Source: Congregibacter brevis (lineage in GTDB: Bacteria > Pseudomonadota > Gammaproteobacteria > Pseudomonadales > Halieaceae). From it: a stretch of DNA of 64,000 bases. Made by a program: the position numbers and the translations under genes. Of the stretch, positions 33,364 to 42,167 are shown in pieces; position 1 is the first letter of the stretch; the number at the start of each line of letters is the position of its first letter. The notes under the pieces were generated by a model. The model did no database searches, had not been told where the DNA came from, and worked only from the letters and a program-made list of their open reading frames with translations. The stretch spans positions 1-64,000 of the forward strand of contig NZ_CP136865.1 in NCBI RefSeq assembly GCF_045689245.1, read 5' to 3'.

Positions 33364-34143
33364 CTAGACCAGCTTGGGAGCATGGTTCCACCATGCAAGA
33401 TCGGAATAAGCGCGAAGGTCTAGCTCGTGCGTCCACGCAGATCGATGCTGATTCGCGAGATGAAAATAGGTGTCTGCCATATGCTCAGGCACAAGCAGGC
33501 CATCCTGATCCTTGCCTTTCGCTTCTCGCAACTTCGCAAAGTTTTCAGGGCCTAGCATTTTGCCCAAGGTATCCGGCGCATCCACCGCTCCATCAATCAA
33601 AACATGAGCAACGTGGACTCCCTTGGACGCATACTCTGCGTTTAGCGTCTGACACAACATGCGGCGCCCTCCCATAGCAGCGGCGTGGGAGTGTTGACCT
33701 GCATTGCCTCGCACCGCAGCAGTCGCTGATGTCACCAACAGTGTCCCACTGCCGCGAGCCTCCATCAGCGGAAGCACCGAGGTTGCCACTCGAAACAGAG
33801 CGAAGGTTGCCAGTCGCCAGCCCATTTCGAACACCTTGTAGTTCGTATCCATCAAAGCGCGATTTCCGATCTGCGCCCCAAGGTTAAACAGAACGACCTC
33901 AATGGGGCCAATATTGGCTTCTGTCTCTGCAACAAGATCCTCAATAACACCGTCGTCGATGGCATTAAGAAGCTTGCCAGTGGCAGATCCGCCTGCGTCT
34001 TCTATCTCCGCAACAAGCCGATGGAGACCTTCTTCGTCGCTGCGCCTACACAGCACGGTGTGGTAACCCTCGCGGGCAAATCGCTTTCCTACGGTGCCGC
34101 CGATGCCCGCACCCGCGCCTATCACTAAACATACTTTTTTCAT
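33364..34143 (-). CDS. SDR-fold protein lacking the catalytic Tyr/Lys pair
   Basis: A 259-residue Rossmann-fold protein of the SDR superfamily. The cofactor loop is present (VIGAGAGIGGTVGKRF, 7-22), as is the Ser-bearing strand (TSATAAVRG, Ser139). At the place of the catalytic Y-x-x-x-K it reads H153-A-A-A-M157, so both key residues are missing. The segment VAHVLIDGAVDAPDT matches a subgroup in which Tyr is often Phe but Lys is kept. AGGAG lies 6 nt before the ATG. It is co-directional with HxlR and the HCCA-isomerase-like gene. It is possibly a non-catalytic or altered-chemistry member. Confidence 0.85.
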   Translation of the reverse strand: MKKVCLVIGAGAGIGGTVGKRFAREGYHTVLCRRSDEEGLHRLVAEIEDAGGSATGKLLNAIDDGVIEDLVAETEANIGPIEVVLFNLGAQIGNRALMDTNYKVFEMGWRLATFALFRVATSVLPLMEARGSGTLLVTSATAAVRGNAGQHSHAAAMGGRRMLCQTLNAEYASKGVHVAHVLIDGAVDAPDTLGKMLGPENFAKLREAKGKDQDGLLVPEHMADTYFHLANQHRSAWTHELDLRAYSDLAWWNHAPKLV

Positions 34144-34207
34144 TCTTTACTCCTACTGAAACGCTTACCCGCTGCCTACGCAGCGACAGCGCCCTAATCC
34201 ATAAAAG

Positions 34208-34702
34208 CTAGAGACATTCGTTATCAGGTATCAGCGATATTCGTTTGATGGTTGCCGCGCTAGCCCCGGGGCCAGCCTTCACGGCAATGTCGCCGTTAGC
34301 CAGGGCATTGCCCTGACGGTCACGAGGCTGCAATTTGAGCAGCTTTTTGCCAGAGGCTTTTTCGTAGAAATCTACTGGCTCACTTCTGGCACCGTAAATC
34401 TGCTCGTTACCCCATTGAGTCATAGCCACGAACACCGGCATCAGAGACTCACCGCGCTCAGTAAGGCGGTATTCGTAGCGGGTGCCCTGCTCACCAACAT
34501 CAACGGTCGTCAAAATTCCCTCATCAACAAGCATCGCCAGACGATCGCTCAGAATATTCTTTGCCGCGCCGGTGTTGTTTCTAAACTCACCAAACCGAGT
34601 AGCTCCGTAGAAAGCTTCGCGGACCACCAGCAGCGTCCAGGCATCGCCGAATACGTTGAGGAAACTCGCGATGGGACATGTTTGTCGATGTTTCTTTGCC
34701 AT
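34208..34702 (-). CDS. HxlR-family transcriptional regulator
   Basis: Winged-helix regulator of the HxlR type. Family features: an N-terminal Cys (TCPIASFLNVFGDAWTLLV, Cys9), the recognition helix region FGEFRNNTGAAKNILSDRLAML, and the wing YEYRLTERGESLMPVF. Members commonly sense electrophiles or redox state through the conserved Cys. The C-terminal 60 residues extend beyond the DNA-binding domain. It precedes the SDR and HCCA-isomerase-like genes on the same strand, so it probably controls them and itself. No ribosome site is visible before its ATG, so the mRNA may be leaderless or weakly translated. Confidence 0.88.
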   Translation of the reverse strand: MAKKHRQTCPIASFLNVFGDAWTLLVVREAFYGATRFGEFRNNTGAAKNILSDRLAMLVDEGILTTVDVGEQGTRYEYRLTERGESLMPVFVAMTQWGNEQIYGARSEPVDFYEKASGKKLLKLQPRDRQGNALANGDIAVKAGPGASAATIKRISLIPDNECL

Positions 34703-34997
34703 GTGTTATTCAGTGGTAGCGCATATGGAAGCTGGCCTGGGCTGAGAACTTGTTGTTCTTCTATGGGTCTCCGAGCGCTCTCTTATTCCTCTCAGAATTG
34801 ACGCCATAGCAAAAGGCTTAACCCAAAGTAGCTATTTTAGTTTTATTTTGCAACCGTTTTTTACAGAGCGTTCCTACAGCCTTCCACGCTGTTGCTAAGG
34901 ACTCCGCAGAAATTTATGGGCCGCTATCGTTATAGACCCCAAGCCATGGGAAACTGACGCCTCTATAAATAGTACTGGCTGGCAATAAGGGAAATTC
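34703..34997. other. 295-bp divergent intergenic region, no gene seen
   Basis: The gap between HxlR (minus) and the PanE-like gene (plus) contains an AT-rich patch at about 34825-34860, which could hold the HxlR promoter. No open frame with a ribosome site and no strong inverted repeat was found. Confidence 0.5.
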
Positions 34998-36014
34998 ATG
35001 AGCGACCAACGTCATCTTGTGTTCGGCGCAGGTTTAATCGGCGGGTATATAGCTGGCGGACTCTCGCTGGCCGGACTCAATTGTACTTTGGTCGCCAGGC
35101 CATCGGTCCGCGACGCTCTATCAAATGGGCTGCTACTCAGTGACTATCTCGGCAATGAGGCCAGTCTCGTAACGCCGTCTTTTGCGGATGCCGAGCAGCG
35201 CATCCACTACGACTATCTCTGGCTTACGGTGAAGTGCACAGCCATTGAATCAGCACTGGAGGAGATGGCCGCATTTATTGGTAGTGACACCACCATCATA
35301 TGCTGTCAAAACGGATTGGGCAGTGATCAGGCGATAAGGGCGCGATTTCCAGATATTCGTGTCGTTCAGGCCGTCTTCGGCTCTAACGTAGCGCAGCCTG
35401 CTCCCGACCGATTACACCGGTCGACTCAAGGTGTCATGGTGATCGAAGAGGACGGACGAGGTGACATCGAAGCGATGGCGGAAATGGTAAACACCGAACT
35501 AATGCCCACCCGCGCCAGCTGTGACTTTGGTAGCGAGCAGTGGGCAAAGCTGCAATTGAACCTTGCCAACGCAGTGAATGCCCTTGCAGACATTCCCGTA
35601 AAGAAGATGCTCGAGAACCGAGACCTCCGCCGACTCATCGCGGCATTAATGCGCGAAATGCTGACGGTAACGGATAAAAAAGGAATGAACTTGCCGCGAC
35701 TGTCACCGCTCCCGCCGCACTGGCTTCCCCGACTCATTAACACCCCTGACTGGCTATTCCATCGGCTTGCGCAAAAGATGCTCGCTGTCGACCCAACGGC
35801 TCGCGCCTCCATGTGGTGGGACCTGAAAAATGGCAAGACAACAGAGGTAAACTATCTCAACGCGGCCGTGGTGCGCGAAGCCGAAAAACTCGGACTCAAA
35901 GCGCCGGTAAACCAACGGGTTGTTGAGCTGATTCGTCAGGTGGAGAGCGGTGTACAAGACCGCAACTGGGAGCCCGCGGAACTATCCGAGCTTTTACTCA
36001 AGGGGAAAGCTTAG
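34998..36014 (+). CDS. Ketopantoate reductase-like (PanE/ApbA family) oxidoreductase
   Basis: NADPH-dependent reductase of the 2-dehydropantoate 2-reductase family. VFGAGLIGGYIAGGL (8-22) is the dinucleotide-binding loop, WLTVKCTAIESAL holds the family Lys, ICCQNGLGSD the Asn-containing turn, and QWAKLQLNLANAVNAL the catalytic Lys helix. At 338 aa it is a little longer than E. coli PanE (303 aa), mostly in the C-terminal helical domain, where SMWWDLKNGKTTEVNYLNAA resembles the pantoate-binding segment. It may make pantoate for CoA or act on another 2-keto acid; no pan genes are adjacent. Confidence 0.85.
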   Translation: MSDQRHLVFGAGLIGGYIAGGLSLAGLNCTLVARPSVRDALSNGLLLSDYLGNEASLVTPSFADAEQRIHYDYLWLTVKCTAIESALEEMAAFIGSDTTIICCQNGLGSDQAIRARFPDIRVVQAVFGSNVAQPAPDRLHRSTQGVMVIEEDGRGDIEAMAEMVNTELMPTRASCDFGSEQWAKLQLNLANAVNALADIPVKKMLENRDLRRLIAALMREMLTVTDKKGMNLPRLSPLPPHWLPRLINTPDWLFHRLAQKMLAVDPTARASMWWDLKNGKTTEVNYLNAAVVREAEKLGLKAPVNQRVVELIRQVESGVQDRNWEPAELSELLLKGKA

Positions 36015-36098
36015 CGCAGCGCCGCTCCTGATTCGTACCTTGGAGCATGCACTGCGAGTGACAAGGAAACTCCTTGCCACGGTTTATCGAGACAGATG

Positions 36099-36842
36099 CT
36101 AGGGCTTACGGAAGAGCAAGGTGAATCGGTCCGTATTACCAGTGACGGATTTGCGCCCGACTTCATACTCCAGCTCGTCGTCCGCTCGGTAATGCAAAGT
36201 GGAGTAGTCAACGAACTCAAAGCCAGCAGCTTCGATTTCTTTAATGGCCTGAACGGGATCAACGCGACGACGGTTCTCAGGTGTTTCGGACTCCATGTGA
36301 CGCTTTGTGTGATCGACCACACCGTAAACACCACCTGATTTAAGCGCGTCAAAGGCAGCCCCGTGCATACCGGCACGACCGGTTGCGTCAAAGTTGTGCA
36401 CGTTACGGAAGGTCAGGACCATATCGATGTCTTCAACATCCAGGGCCACAGAATCCATCGTGTAATAACGAGAACCGGATTCCCTACGCATATTCGCTTC
36501 GTCATCGATGACGGTAACGCCTTCAAAGCCGGGCTCGGTCAACAAGCCATCCTTCAAACGACCAGCGCCAAGGGCAACATATAGCTTTCCATTGTCCGCA
36601 AGCACAGGGGCCAACACTCGCGTGTACCAACCGCCCCCGGGAATCAGCTCCAGAACGCGCATATCGTCCTTTAGACCAAAGAAGTTTAGCGTCTCCAGGG
36701 GCTTACGATTGCGATCACGCTCGCGGTGAGCTTCTGGGCGGCTTTCGTCTGCGAGCGCTGCGGTAACTTTATCGTCGATATCCGCTGCAAAGGCGGGTAC
36801 TGCCGCGACGAGCGCCGCAGCGGCTAGTAAAAATGTTCTCAT
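36099..36842 (-). CDS. Exported class I SAM-dependent methyltransferase-like protein
   Basis: A 248-residue product with a clear signal peptide (MRTFLLAAAALVAAVPAFA). The mature part is a methyltransferase fold: motif I in RVLELIPGGGWYTRVLAPVL, an acidic strand later, DMVLTFRNVHNF as motif IV, and VVDHTKR. It resembles the predicted methyltransferases of COG4798, which commonly carry signal sequences. S-adenosylmethionine is not known to be free in the periplasm, so activity is uncertain. The start at 36842 has AAGGA 9 nt upstream; an earlier frame opening at 36932 is unsupported. Confidence 0.8.
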   Translation of the reverse strand: MRTFLLAAAALVAAVPAFAADIDDKVTAALADESRPEAHRERDRNRKPLETLNFFGLKDDMRVLELIPGGGWYTRVLAPVLADNGKLYVALGAGRLKDGLLTEPGFEGVTVIDDEANMRRESGSRYYTMDSVALDVEDIDMVLTFRNVHNFDATGRAGMHGAAFDALKSGGVYGVVDHTKRHMESETPENRRRVDPVQAIKEIEAAGFEFVDYSTLHYRADDELEYEVGRKSVTGNTDRFTLLFRKP

Positions 36843-37006
36843 TGCTCTGTTCCTTGATAATCGGTGAAACTTCGATAGTTTTTGCAATCGTGGATCTTCG
36901 ACGATGGTAAGCACACACGCCAGTGTGAGCAACAGTCTACGAAGTCTGGCAGCCTGAAACTCAAATTCCCTTTCATAAGCGTTAATGCTTCAAGCTTGGA
37001 ACCCGA

Positions 37007-37636
37007 TTGATTGATCTCACCAAACTAATACTCTTTGTGCCCACTATGCTGCTCATCTCGGCCACCCCCGGCATGTGCATGACTCTGGCTATGACTTTAG
37101 GCATGACCGTAGGCCTGAAGCGCACCGCTTGGATGATGGCGGGAGAATTGCTGGGCGTTGCACTGGTCTCAACCCTAAGCGGCATCGGTGTCGCCAGCTT
37201 GATGCTCCGGTATCCGACGGCCTTCACTGTGTTCAAGCTCATCGGAGGGCTGTACATGGTATGGCTGGGCCTGCAGTTGTGGCGATCCCGGGGCGCTATG
37301 GCCATCTCGAGTGAAGAACTGGACAGCTCTGCCTTTCCCGCTGGCCGAATTCTGGCACTGCAGGGATTCGTTACGGCAATTGCCAATCCCAAGGGCTGGG
37401 CGTTCTTTATGGCGCTATTACCGCCGTTTATGCTGACCGCCAGCGGCCCTATCAATGCGCATAATGGTGCTGTTCTGCTGATCATATTGCTCTCAGAACT
37501 TTTCTGCATGACTCTGTACGCAACGGGCGGAAAGGCTTTACGGCAGCTTCTAAAGCAGCGCAGTAACGTCGCGGTACTAAACCGTGTTGCCGGCACGCTA
37601 ATGATCGGCGTGGGAATATGGCTAGCTGTCTCCTGA
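37007..37636 (+). CDS. LysE/RhtB family amino-acid exporter
   Basis: Inner-membrane translocator with about six helices, 209 aa, standard for the LysE/RhtB family that exports amino acids such as homoserine, threonine or lysine. Diagnostic segments are LLISATPGMCMTLAMTLGMTVG-like sequence at residues 14-35, FKLIGGLYMVWLGLQLWR, and GFVTAIANPKGWAFFMALLPPF. The start is TTG at 37007, preceded by TTGGAA; no ATG fits. It is transcribed alone, divergent from the exported methyltransferase-like gene. The substrate cannot be told. Confidence 0.85.
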   Translation: MIDLTKLILFVPTMLLISATPGMCMTLAMTLGMTVGLKRTAWMMAGELLGVALVSTLSGIGVASLMLRYPTAFTVFKLIGGLYMVWLGLQLWRSRGAMAISSEELDSSAFPAGRILALQGFVTAIANPKGWAFFMALLPPFMLTASGPINAHNGAVLLIILLSELFCMTLYATGGKALRQLLKQRSNVAVLNRVAGTLMIGVGIWLAVS

Positions 37637-37732
37637 CCGTAAGCTCGCCACTGATACCCTCGGCAAAGAAGTAGTGCTGTAGTTTGCTACTCTTCTGCTG
37701 CGCATTGCGCGGCCCGCGATTTTGGAGAACCT

Positions 37733-39295
37733 ATGCCATTCCTTAACAATGTCAGCAACGCCATGAGCCTTAAGCTCAGCATCGCGGTTGGCCTAACGGC
37801 TCTTTCGTTCAACGCCTTCGCGGCGCCGAACGCATCTCTAGCCACTACGGTCGAAACGCCAGGTGTCACCGCACCGCTCACGCCCGCACAGATTGCTCGG
37901 GCTTACCCGGAAGACGCTCTGAGTGGTGCAGCGGTAGACGAGCCCGTGCTCCTTAAGAGCAAGGGTGGCATGTCGATCCGCGTGGTTAAGCTGGCGGAGG
38001 GTTTGTCTCATCCTGACGGCTTAGTGTTTTTACCCGGTGGACGGGAGATGTTGATAACCGAGCGGCCCGGGCGTCTCCGGCTGGTAACAGATGGCGTTCT
38101 TAACCCAACACCCATCGCCGGGCTCCCTGCCCTTAACAACGTTGGGCTGGGCGGTTTACACGACATTGTTCTTCACCCGGATTTCGTCACTAACCAGCAG
38201 TTGTACATCTCCTATACAAAAGATCGGGAGCCAGAAACAGGAACCACGCTCGCGGTCCTGCGTGCGCGTTTTGATGAAGGTCGCTTGAAAGACGTTCAGG
38301 ACATACTGGTAGCCGATGCCTGGGAGAGCCCCTTGGGCACCTATGGCGGACGCATGGTGTTTGGGCCTGATGGCATGCTGTACATCAGCGTGGGCGATCG
38401 GGACGGCACCACCTCCAGTGATACCTCCAGTGCACGGCCCGAAGCGCAGAGCCTCATGAATCATATCGGGGCGATCTTACGCGTCCGTGAAGACGGATCG
38501 GCCCCATCGGACAACCCCTTCGTAAATGACCCTAATGCGAAAGATGAGATCTACAGCTATGGACACCGGAACGTTTATGGCATCGCTTGGGATCCTAACT
38601 CCGGGGAGATGTGGGCATCAGAGTTTGGCCCTGCCGGGGGCGATGAGATCAATCGAATCATCCCCGGGCATAACTACGGCTGGCCACTGGTCTCTTTGGG
38701 CAGGCATTACTCAGGGAGTCTAGTCTCGGAGCAGCCCTGGTATCGCGAAGGAATGGACAACCCTTTGTTCTTCTGGAACCCAGCCTTTAACCCAGAAAAC
38801 ATGTTTTTTTACAGCGGTAATAAGTTCCCACGCTTAAAAGGCAGTCTGATGGTAGCGGGCGCTGGTTCTAAGACCGTCGCGCAGATGAGTATCCGAGGCG
38901 ACTTCATCAAGCAGGGCGACACCATGCTCACAGAACTTGGTGTGCGCTTTCGTGATATTCGCGAGGGACCAGATGGCTACATCTACCTGCTAACCGAAGG
39001 CAGGCTGAGGGGGCCGCGGGATACCGACGGTATGCTGCTACGTGTTGAACCACCTTCTCCCGCTGCAGCGACGGCATCTGCAGAGGGCGCGGTGCTCCCA
39101 AATGCCGAAGGCAAGCAACTGATCCAAAGAGCCTGCGGCAGCTGCCACGGTGTCGATATGGTAATAGCTGAACCAAGAAACCCTGACGATTGGAAAGAAG
39201 TGCTTAACAGCATGATCGGCAAAGGTATGAACCTGAGCGATGATGAGTACAACCAGGTCCTGACTTACCTAACTGAACAAGTAAGAGCTCCCTAG
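37733..39295 (+). CDS. PQQ-dependent sugar dehydrogenase (YliI/GDH-B-like) with C-terminal cytochrome c
   Basis: Periplasmic quinoprotein. A signal peptide (about 1-31) precedes a six-bladed propeller of the soluble aldose sugar dehydrogenase type: LSHPDGLVFLPGGREMLITERPGRL at the start of the first blade, NVGLGGLHDIVLHPDF, RMVFGPDGMLYISVGDRDG, EIYSYGHRNVYGIAW and GPAGGDEINRI. The tail (about 455-520) is a cytochrome c domain with C-x-x-C-H in RACGSCHGVDM, presumably the direct electron acceptor. TTGGAG supports the ATG at 37733. PQQ biosynthesis genes are not in the window. Confidence 0.88.
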   Translation: MPFLNNVSNAMSLKLSIAVGLTALSFNAFAAPNASLATTVETPGVTAPLTPAQIARAYPEDALSGAAVDEPVLLKSKGGMSIRVVKLAEGLSHPDGLVFLPGGREMLITERPGRLRLVTDGVLNPTPIAGLPALNNVGLGGLHDIVLHPDFVTNQQLYISYTKDREPETGTTLAVLRARFDEGRLKDVQDILVADAWESPLGTYGGRMVFGPDGMLYISVGDRDGTTSSDTSSARPEAQSLMNHIGAILRVREDGSAPSDNPFVNDPNAKDEIYSYGHRNVYGIAWDPNSGEMWASEFGPAGGDEINRIIPGHNYGWPLVSLGRHYSGSLVSEQPWYREGMDNPLFFWNPAFNPENMFFYSGNKFPRLKGSLMVAGAGSKTVAQMSIRGDFIKQGDTMLTELGVRFRDIREGPDGYIYLLTEGRLRGPRDTDGMLLRVEPPSPAAATASAEGAVLPNAEGKQLIQRACGSCHGVDMVIAEPRNPDDWKEVLNSMIGKGMNLSDDEYNQVLTYLTEQVRAP

Positions 39296-39346
39296 AGAAA
39301 CTCAAATCAGGGCCAAAGCAGGATTAATGAACCCCCTCTCAAAGGC

Positions 39347-39574
39347 CTACTGATCGAGCTCCCGATACTTGTCTTCGCTGCTCTGAAGCAAGCTGTCAGC
39401 CCGTTGTTGCACCGAGTCAATGGCGTTTGCAGGCTTATCCATCTCGAGTTGTAGGGCAGCGTCCGGCTCTTGCTGAGATTCACCAAAAGTCTGCTCCCCC
39501 GGCGATGACGAAATATTCGACATCACTAGAAAACCCACAATAAGCGCAGCCAGTAAGACTCCGATGATTCCCAT
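39347..39574 (-). CDS. Small single-pass membrane protein of unknown function
   Basis: A 75-residue protein: one N-terminal helix (MGIIGVLLAALIVGFLVM) followed by an acidic, glutamine-rich tail ending in a heptad-like helix (SVQQRADSLLQSSEDKYRELDQ). A very strong ribosome site (GGGAGG) lies just upstream of the ATG, which supports it as a real gene despite its size. The topology suggests anchoring in the inner membrane with the tail free to form a coiled coil. No family was recognised. Confidence 0.7.
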   Translation of the reverse strand: MGIIGVLLAALIVGFLVMSNISSSPGEQTFGESQQEPDAALQLEMDKPANAIDSVQQRADSLLQSSEDKYRELDQ

Positions 39575-39716
39575 GAGTAAACCTCCCTTAACGCCCGTCT
39601 CGAAATTTCAAACCGAGCATCGCTGATTCATACAACATACATAGTATAGGATGGCAGAGTAATCACCGAGACCGGTGTATTCCCGTTACAACACAGAACC
39701 ATTGAGGCCACAAACT

Positions 39717-42167
39717 ATGATCTTATTTCGAGCCGCAGAATCGACAAGCCAGGGCTTTGCGCGGCGCACACTGCAACAGATGCTTATCGTCCTCGTCTTC
39801 GCCGCTTCGTCCCACGCTCGGTCCGCTGACCTACCATCTCTGGCGGATAAGGTTGCTGGCGCAGAGCATATGCCGGGGTATTTCGACCTCTATTGGGATA
39901 GCTCAGCGGGGGCTATGTATCTGGAGATCGACAAGCTGGATACGGAATTTCTATATCAGGTATCTATGGGCTCTGGTCTCGGGTCCAACCCCATTGGTAT
40001 TGATCGCGGGCAGGTTAGAGGCACTCACATCCTCGAGGCCAAACGTGTCGGCCCACGCGTTTTACTCATTGAGCCCAACTACCGGTATCGCGCCACAAGC
40101 GACAATCAGCTAGAACGAACCGCCGTAAAGGACGCTTTTGCGCCCTCGGTTCACTGGGGATTCGACATAGTCGCCGAAGGCGATAGCAGCATCCTCGTCG
40201 ACGCAACCGAGTTTTTCTTACGTGATGCTCGAAACGTTGTCGGCCAAATCAAGCGACGAGACCAAGGCAAGTTCAAGTTAGAAAAGTCTCGAAGCGCCAT
40301 CTACCTGGACAACACGGCCGCGTTCCCCGAGAACATCGAAGTGGAAGCCATGCTCACCTTTACCAGTGATGCTCCCGGTGACCTGGTCAACAAAGTGGCG
40401 GCGACGGGATCGTCGATAACGCTTAGACAGCACCACTCCATCGTGAAGCTTCCCGACGACGGTTTTAAAACCCGTATTTCAGATCCAAGGATTGGCACCA
40501 ATGGCCCGACGATTCAGGACTACGGCACGGCCATCGGCGAAGACCTGGTCGTTCGTCTTGTTGCCCGCCATCGTCTAGAAAAGAAAAACCCCAGCGCAGC
40601 GCAGTCCGAGGCGATCGAACCGATTGTTTACTACCTTGACCCCGGTGTTCCCGAGCCTATCAAGAGCGCACTGATAGAAGGTGGCCGCTGGTGGAACCAG
40701 GCGTTTGAAGCCGCCGGCTTCATCGACGCGTTTCAGGTTCGCGAGTTGCCCGCGGGAGTAGACGCGCAAGACATCCGATACAACATGATTCATTGGACAC
40801 ACCGACGTACCCGCGGCTACTCCTACGGCTACTCCGTGGTCGATCCGCGTACCGGTGAAATCATCAAAGGAAACGTCAACCTCGGTAGCTTGCGCCTACG
40901 CCAGGACTATCTCCACGGGCAGGGACTCATACCGGGATTTGACTATCTTGCTTCGGCCACAGGAAACAATTCCGCCTCAGTAAACTTGGCACTTGATCGC
41001 GTTAGGCAGCTCTCGGCTCACGAGATAGGCCACACCCTTGGCTTTCCTCACAATTATCTCGCCAGCAGCTATGGTCGTGAGAGCGTCATGGACTATCCAG
41101 CACCCTTGGTAGAAATCACGGAGGATGGCGAGCTGGATTTCTCCAATGCCTATCCTCAGCGAATTGGCGATTACGACAAGCTGGCGGTACGCTATTCCTA
41201 CACACAATTTGACGAAAGCGCGGATGAAGCGGCTGAACTAGGGAAGATTGTTCAAGAGAGTCTGGATAGCGGGCTTCTCTTCATGGCGCACAACAACAAT
41301 AACTTCCGGGGTGCAGGACATCCCTACGCGAGCGTCTGGGACAACGGCGACAATCTGGTTGATCACCTGAAGCATGAAATAAAGGTACGTGAAATCGGCT
41401 TGAACAACTTCGGAGAAGAGCTGATACGCGCCGGGGAACCCGTCTCGACCCTAGAGTACGTGTTGTTGCCGCTGTACATGCACCACCGCTTTCAAATGAA
41501 CGCAGCAGCCCAGAGTATTGGTGGCGCCGACTATCGCAACACACTGCGCGGCGACGGCCAGCAAGCGTTTACCATTATTGATGCCGAAGAACAGCGCGAT
41601 GCGCTGTCCACCGTGCTGTCGACTCTGGATGTCGACTTTCTCACCCTGCCCAAGGACATACTCGCGCTTCTGCCACCACGCGCCCAACGCTTTGATCAAG
41701 GCGAGGCCTTCCCAGGCCGGACCGGTCTGTACTTTGATGCCCTGGGTGCCGTTGAAGCATCGGTCAGCCTCACCGTGCAAACGGTACTGCACCCCGCACG
41801 TATGGAACGTGTAGTCGCCTACGGCAGCATGGGTGACTACCCTACTCTCGAGGAAGTAGTCGATGCTATTCTCGAAGCCACATGGTCTGCTGAGGAACCC
41901 AATGATGACTATCGAAAAAAGGTCCTGCAGGTTGTTCAGCAAGTGACTACTCGGGAAATGATGATCAGTGCCAGCAATCCAAAAATTAGCGGCCTCGTTC
42001 GAGCCGTATTAGTCGATCGCCTTAACCGCTTGCGCGCTGATCTAGAAAAGAAGTCAAAGCGTGATGCGCACCGTTACAGCATGGCGGCAGAGATCCTTCA
42101 CTGGCAGGAAACAGGCGAAGCACCAGACTCGGTATCTCTAAAAATGCCCCCGGGAGATCCTATCTAA
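39717..42167 (+). CDS. Large exported zinc metalloprotease (metzincin type, DUF4953/DUF5117-like)
   Basis: Secreted or periplasmic protease of 816 aa. The zinc motif H-E-x-G-H-x-x-G-x-x-H is complete in HEIGHTLGFPH (about residue 435), followed by a Met-turn in SVMDYP, making it a metzincin. The N-terminal part (DLYWDSSAGAMYLEIDKLDTEF onwards, in pieces) and RWWNQAFEAAGF match the DUF5117/DUF4953 group of zinc-dependent metalloproteases. A signal sequence is present. The start at 39717 follows TGAGG; the frame also opens at 39675. Its stop abuts the next ATG with no gap, so the two genes are very probably co-expressed. Confidence 0.87.
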   Translation: MILFRAAESTSQGFARRTLQQMLIVLVFAASSHARSADLPSLADKVAGAEHMPGYFDLYWDSSAGAMYLEIDKLDTEFLYQVSMGSGLGSNPIGIDRGQVRGTHILEAKRVGPRVLLIEPNYRYRATSDNQLERTAVKDAFAPSVHWGFDIVAEGDSSILVDATEFFLRDARNVVGQIKRRDQGKFKLEKSRSAIYLDNTAAFPENIEVEAMLTFTSDAPGDLVNKVAATGSSITLRQHHSIVKLPDDGFKTRISDPRIGTNGPTIQDYGTAIGEDLVVRLVARHRLEKKNPSAAQSEAIEPIVYYLDPGVPEPIKSALIEGGRWWNQAFEAAGFIDAFQVRELPAGVDAQDIRYNMIHWTHRRTRGYSYGYSVVDPRTGEIIKGNVNLGSLRLRQDYLHGQGLIPGFDYLASATGNNSASVNLALDRVRQLSAHEIGHTLGFPHNYLASSYGRESVMDYPAPLVEITEDGELDFSNAYPQRIGDYDKLAVRYSYTQFDESADEAAELGKIVQESLDSGLLFMAHNNNNFRGAGHPYASVWDNGDNLVDHLKHEIKVREIGLNNFGEELIRAGEPVSTLEYVLLPLYMHHRFQMNAAAQSIGGADYRNTLRGDGQQAFTIIDAEEQRDALSTVLSTLDVDFLTLPKDILALLPPRAQRFDQGEAFPGRTGLYFDALGAVEASVSLTVQTVLHPARMERVVAYGSMGDYPTLEEVVDAILEATWSAEEPNDDYRKKVLQVVQQVTTREMMISASNPKISGLVRAVLVDRLNRLRADLEKKSKRDAHRYSMAAEILHWQETGEAPDSVSLKMPPGDPI

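Noticed and set aside
33364..33423. Frames antisense to the HCCA-isomerase, SDR and HxlR genes as extra genes
   Set aside because: They follow the codon structure of the opposite strand, have no ribosome sites and show no known motifs.
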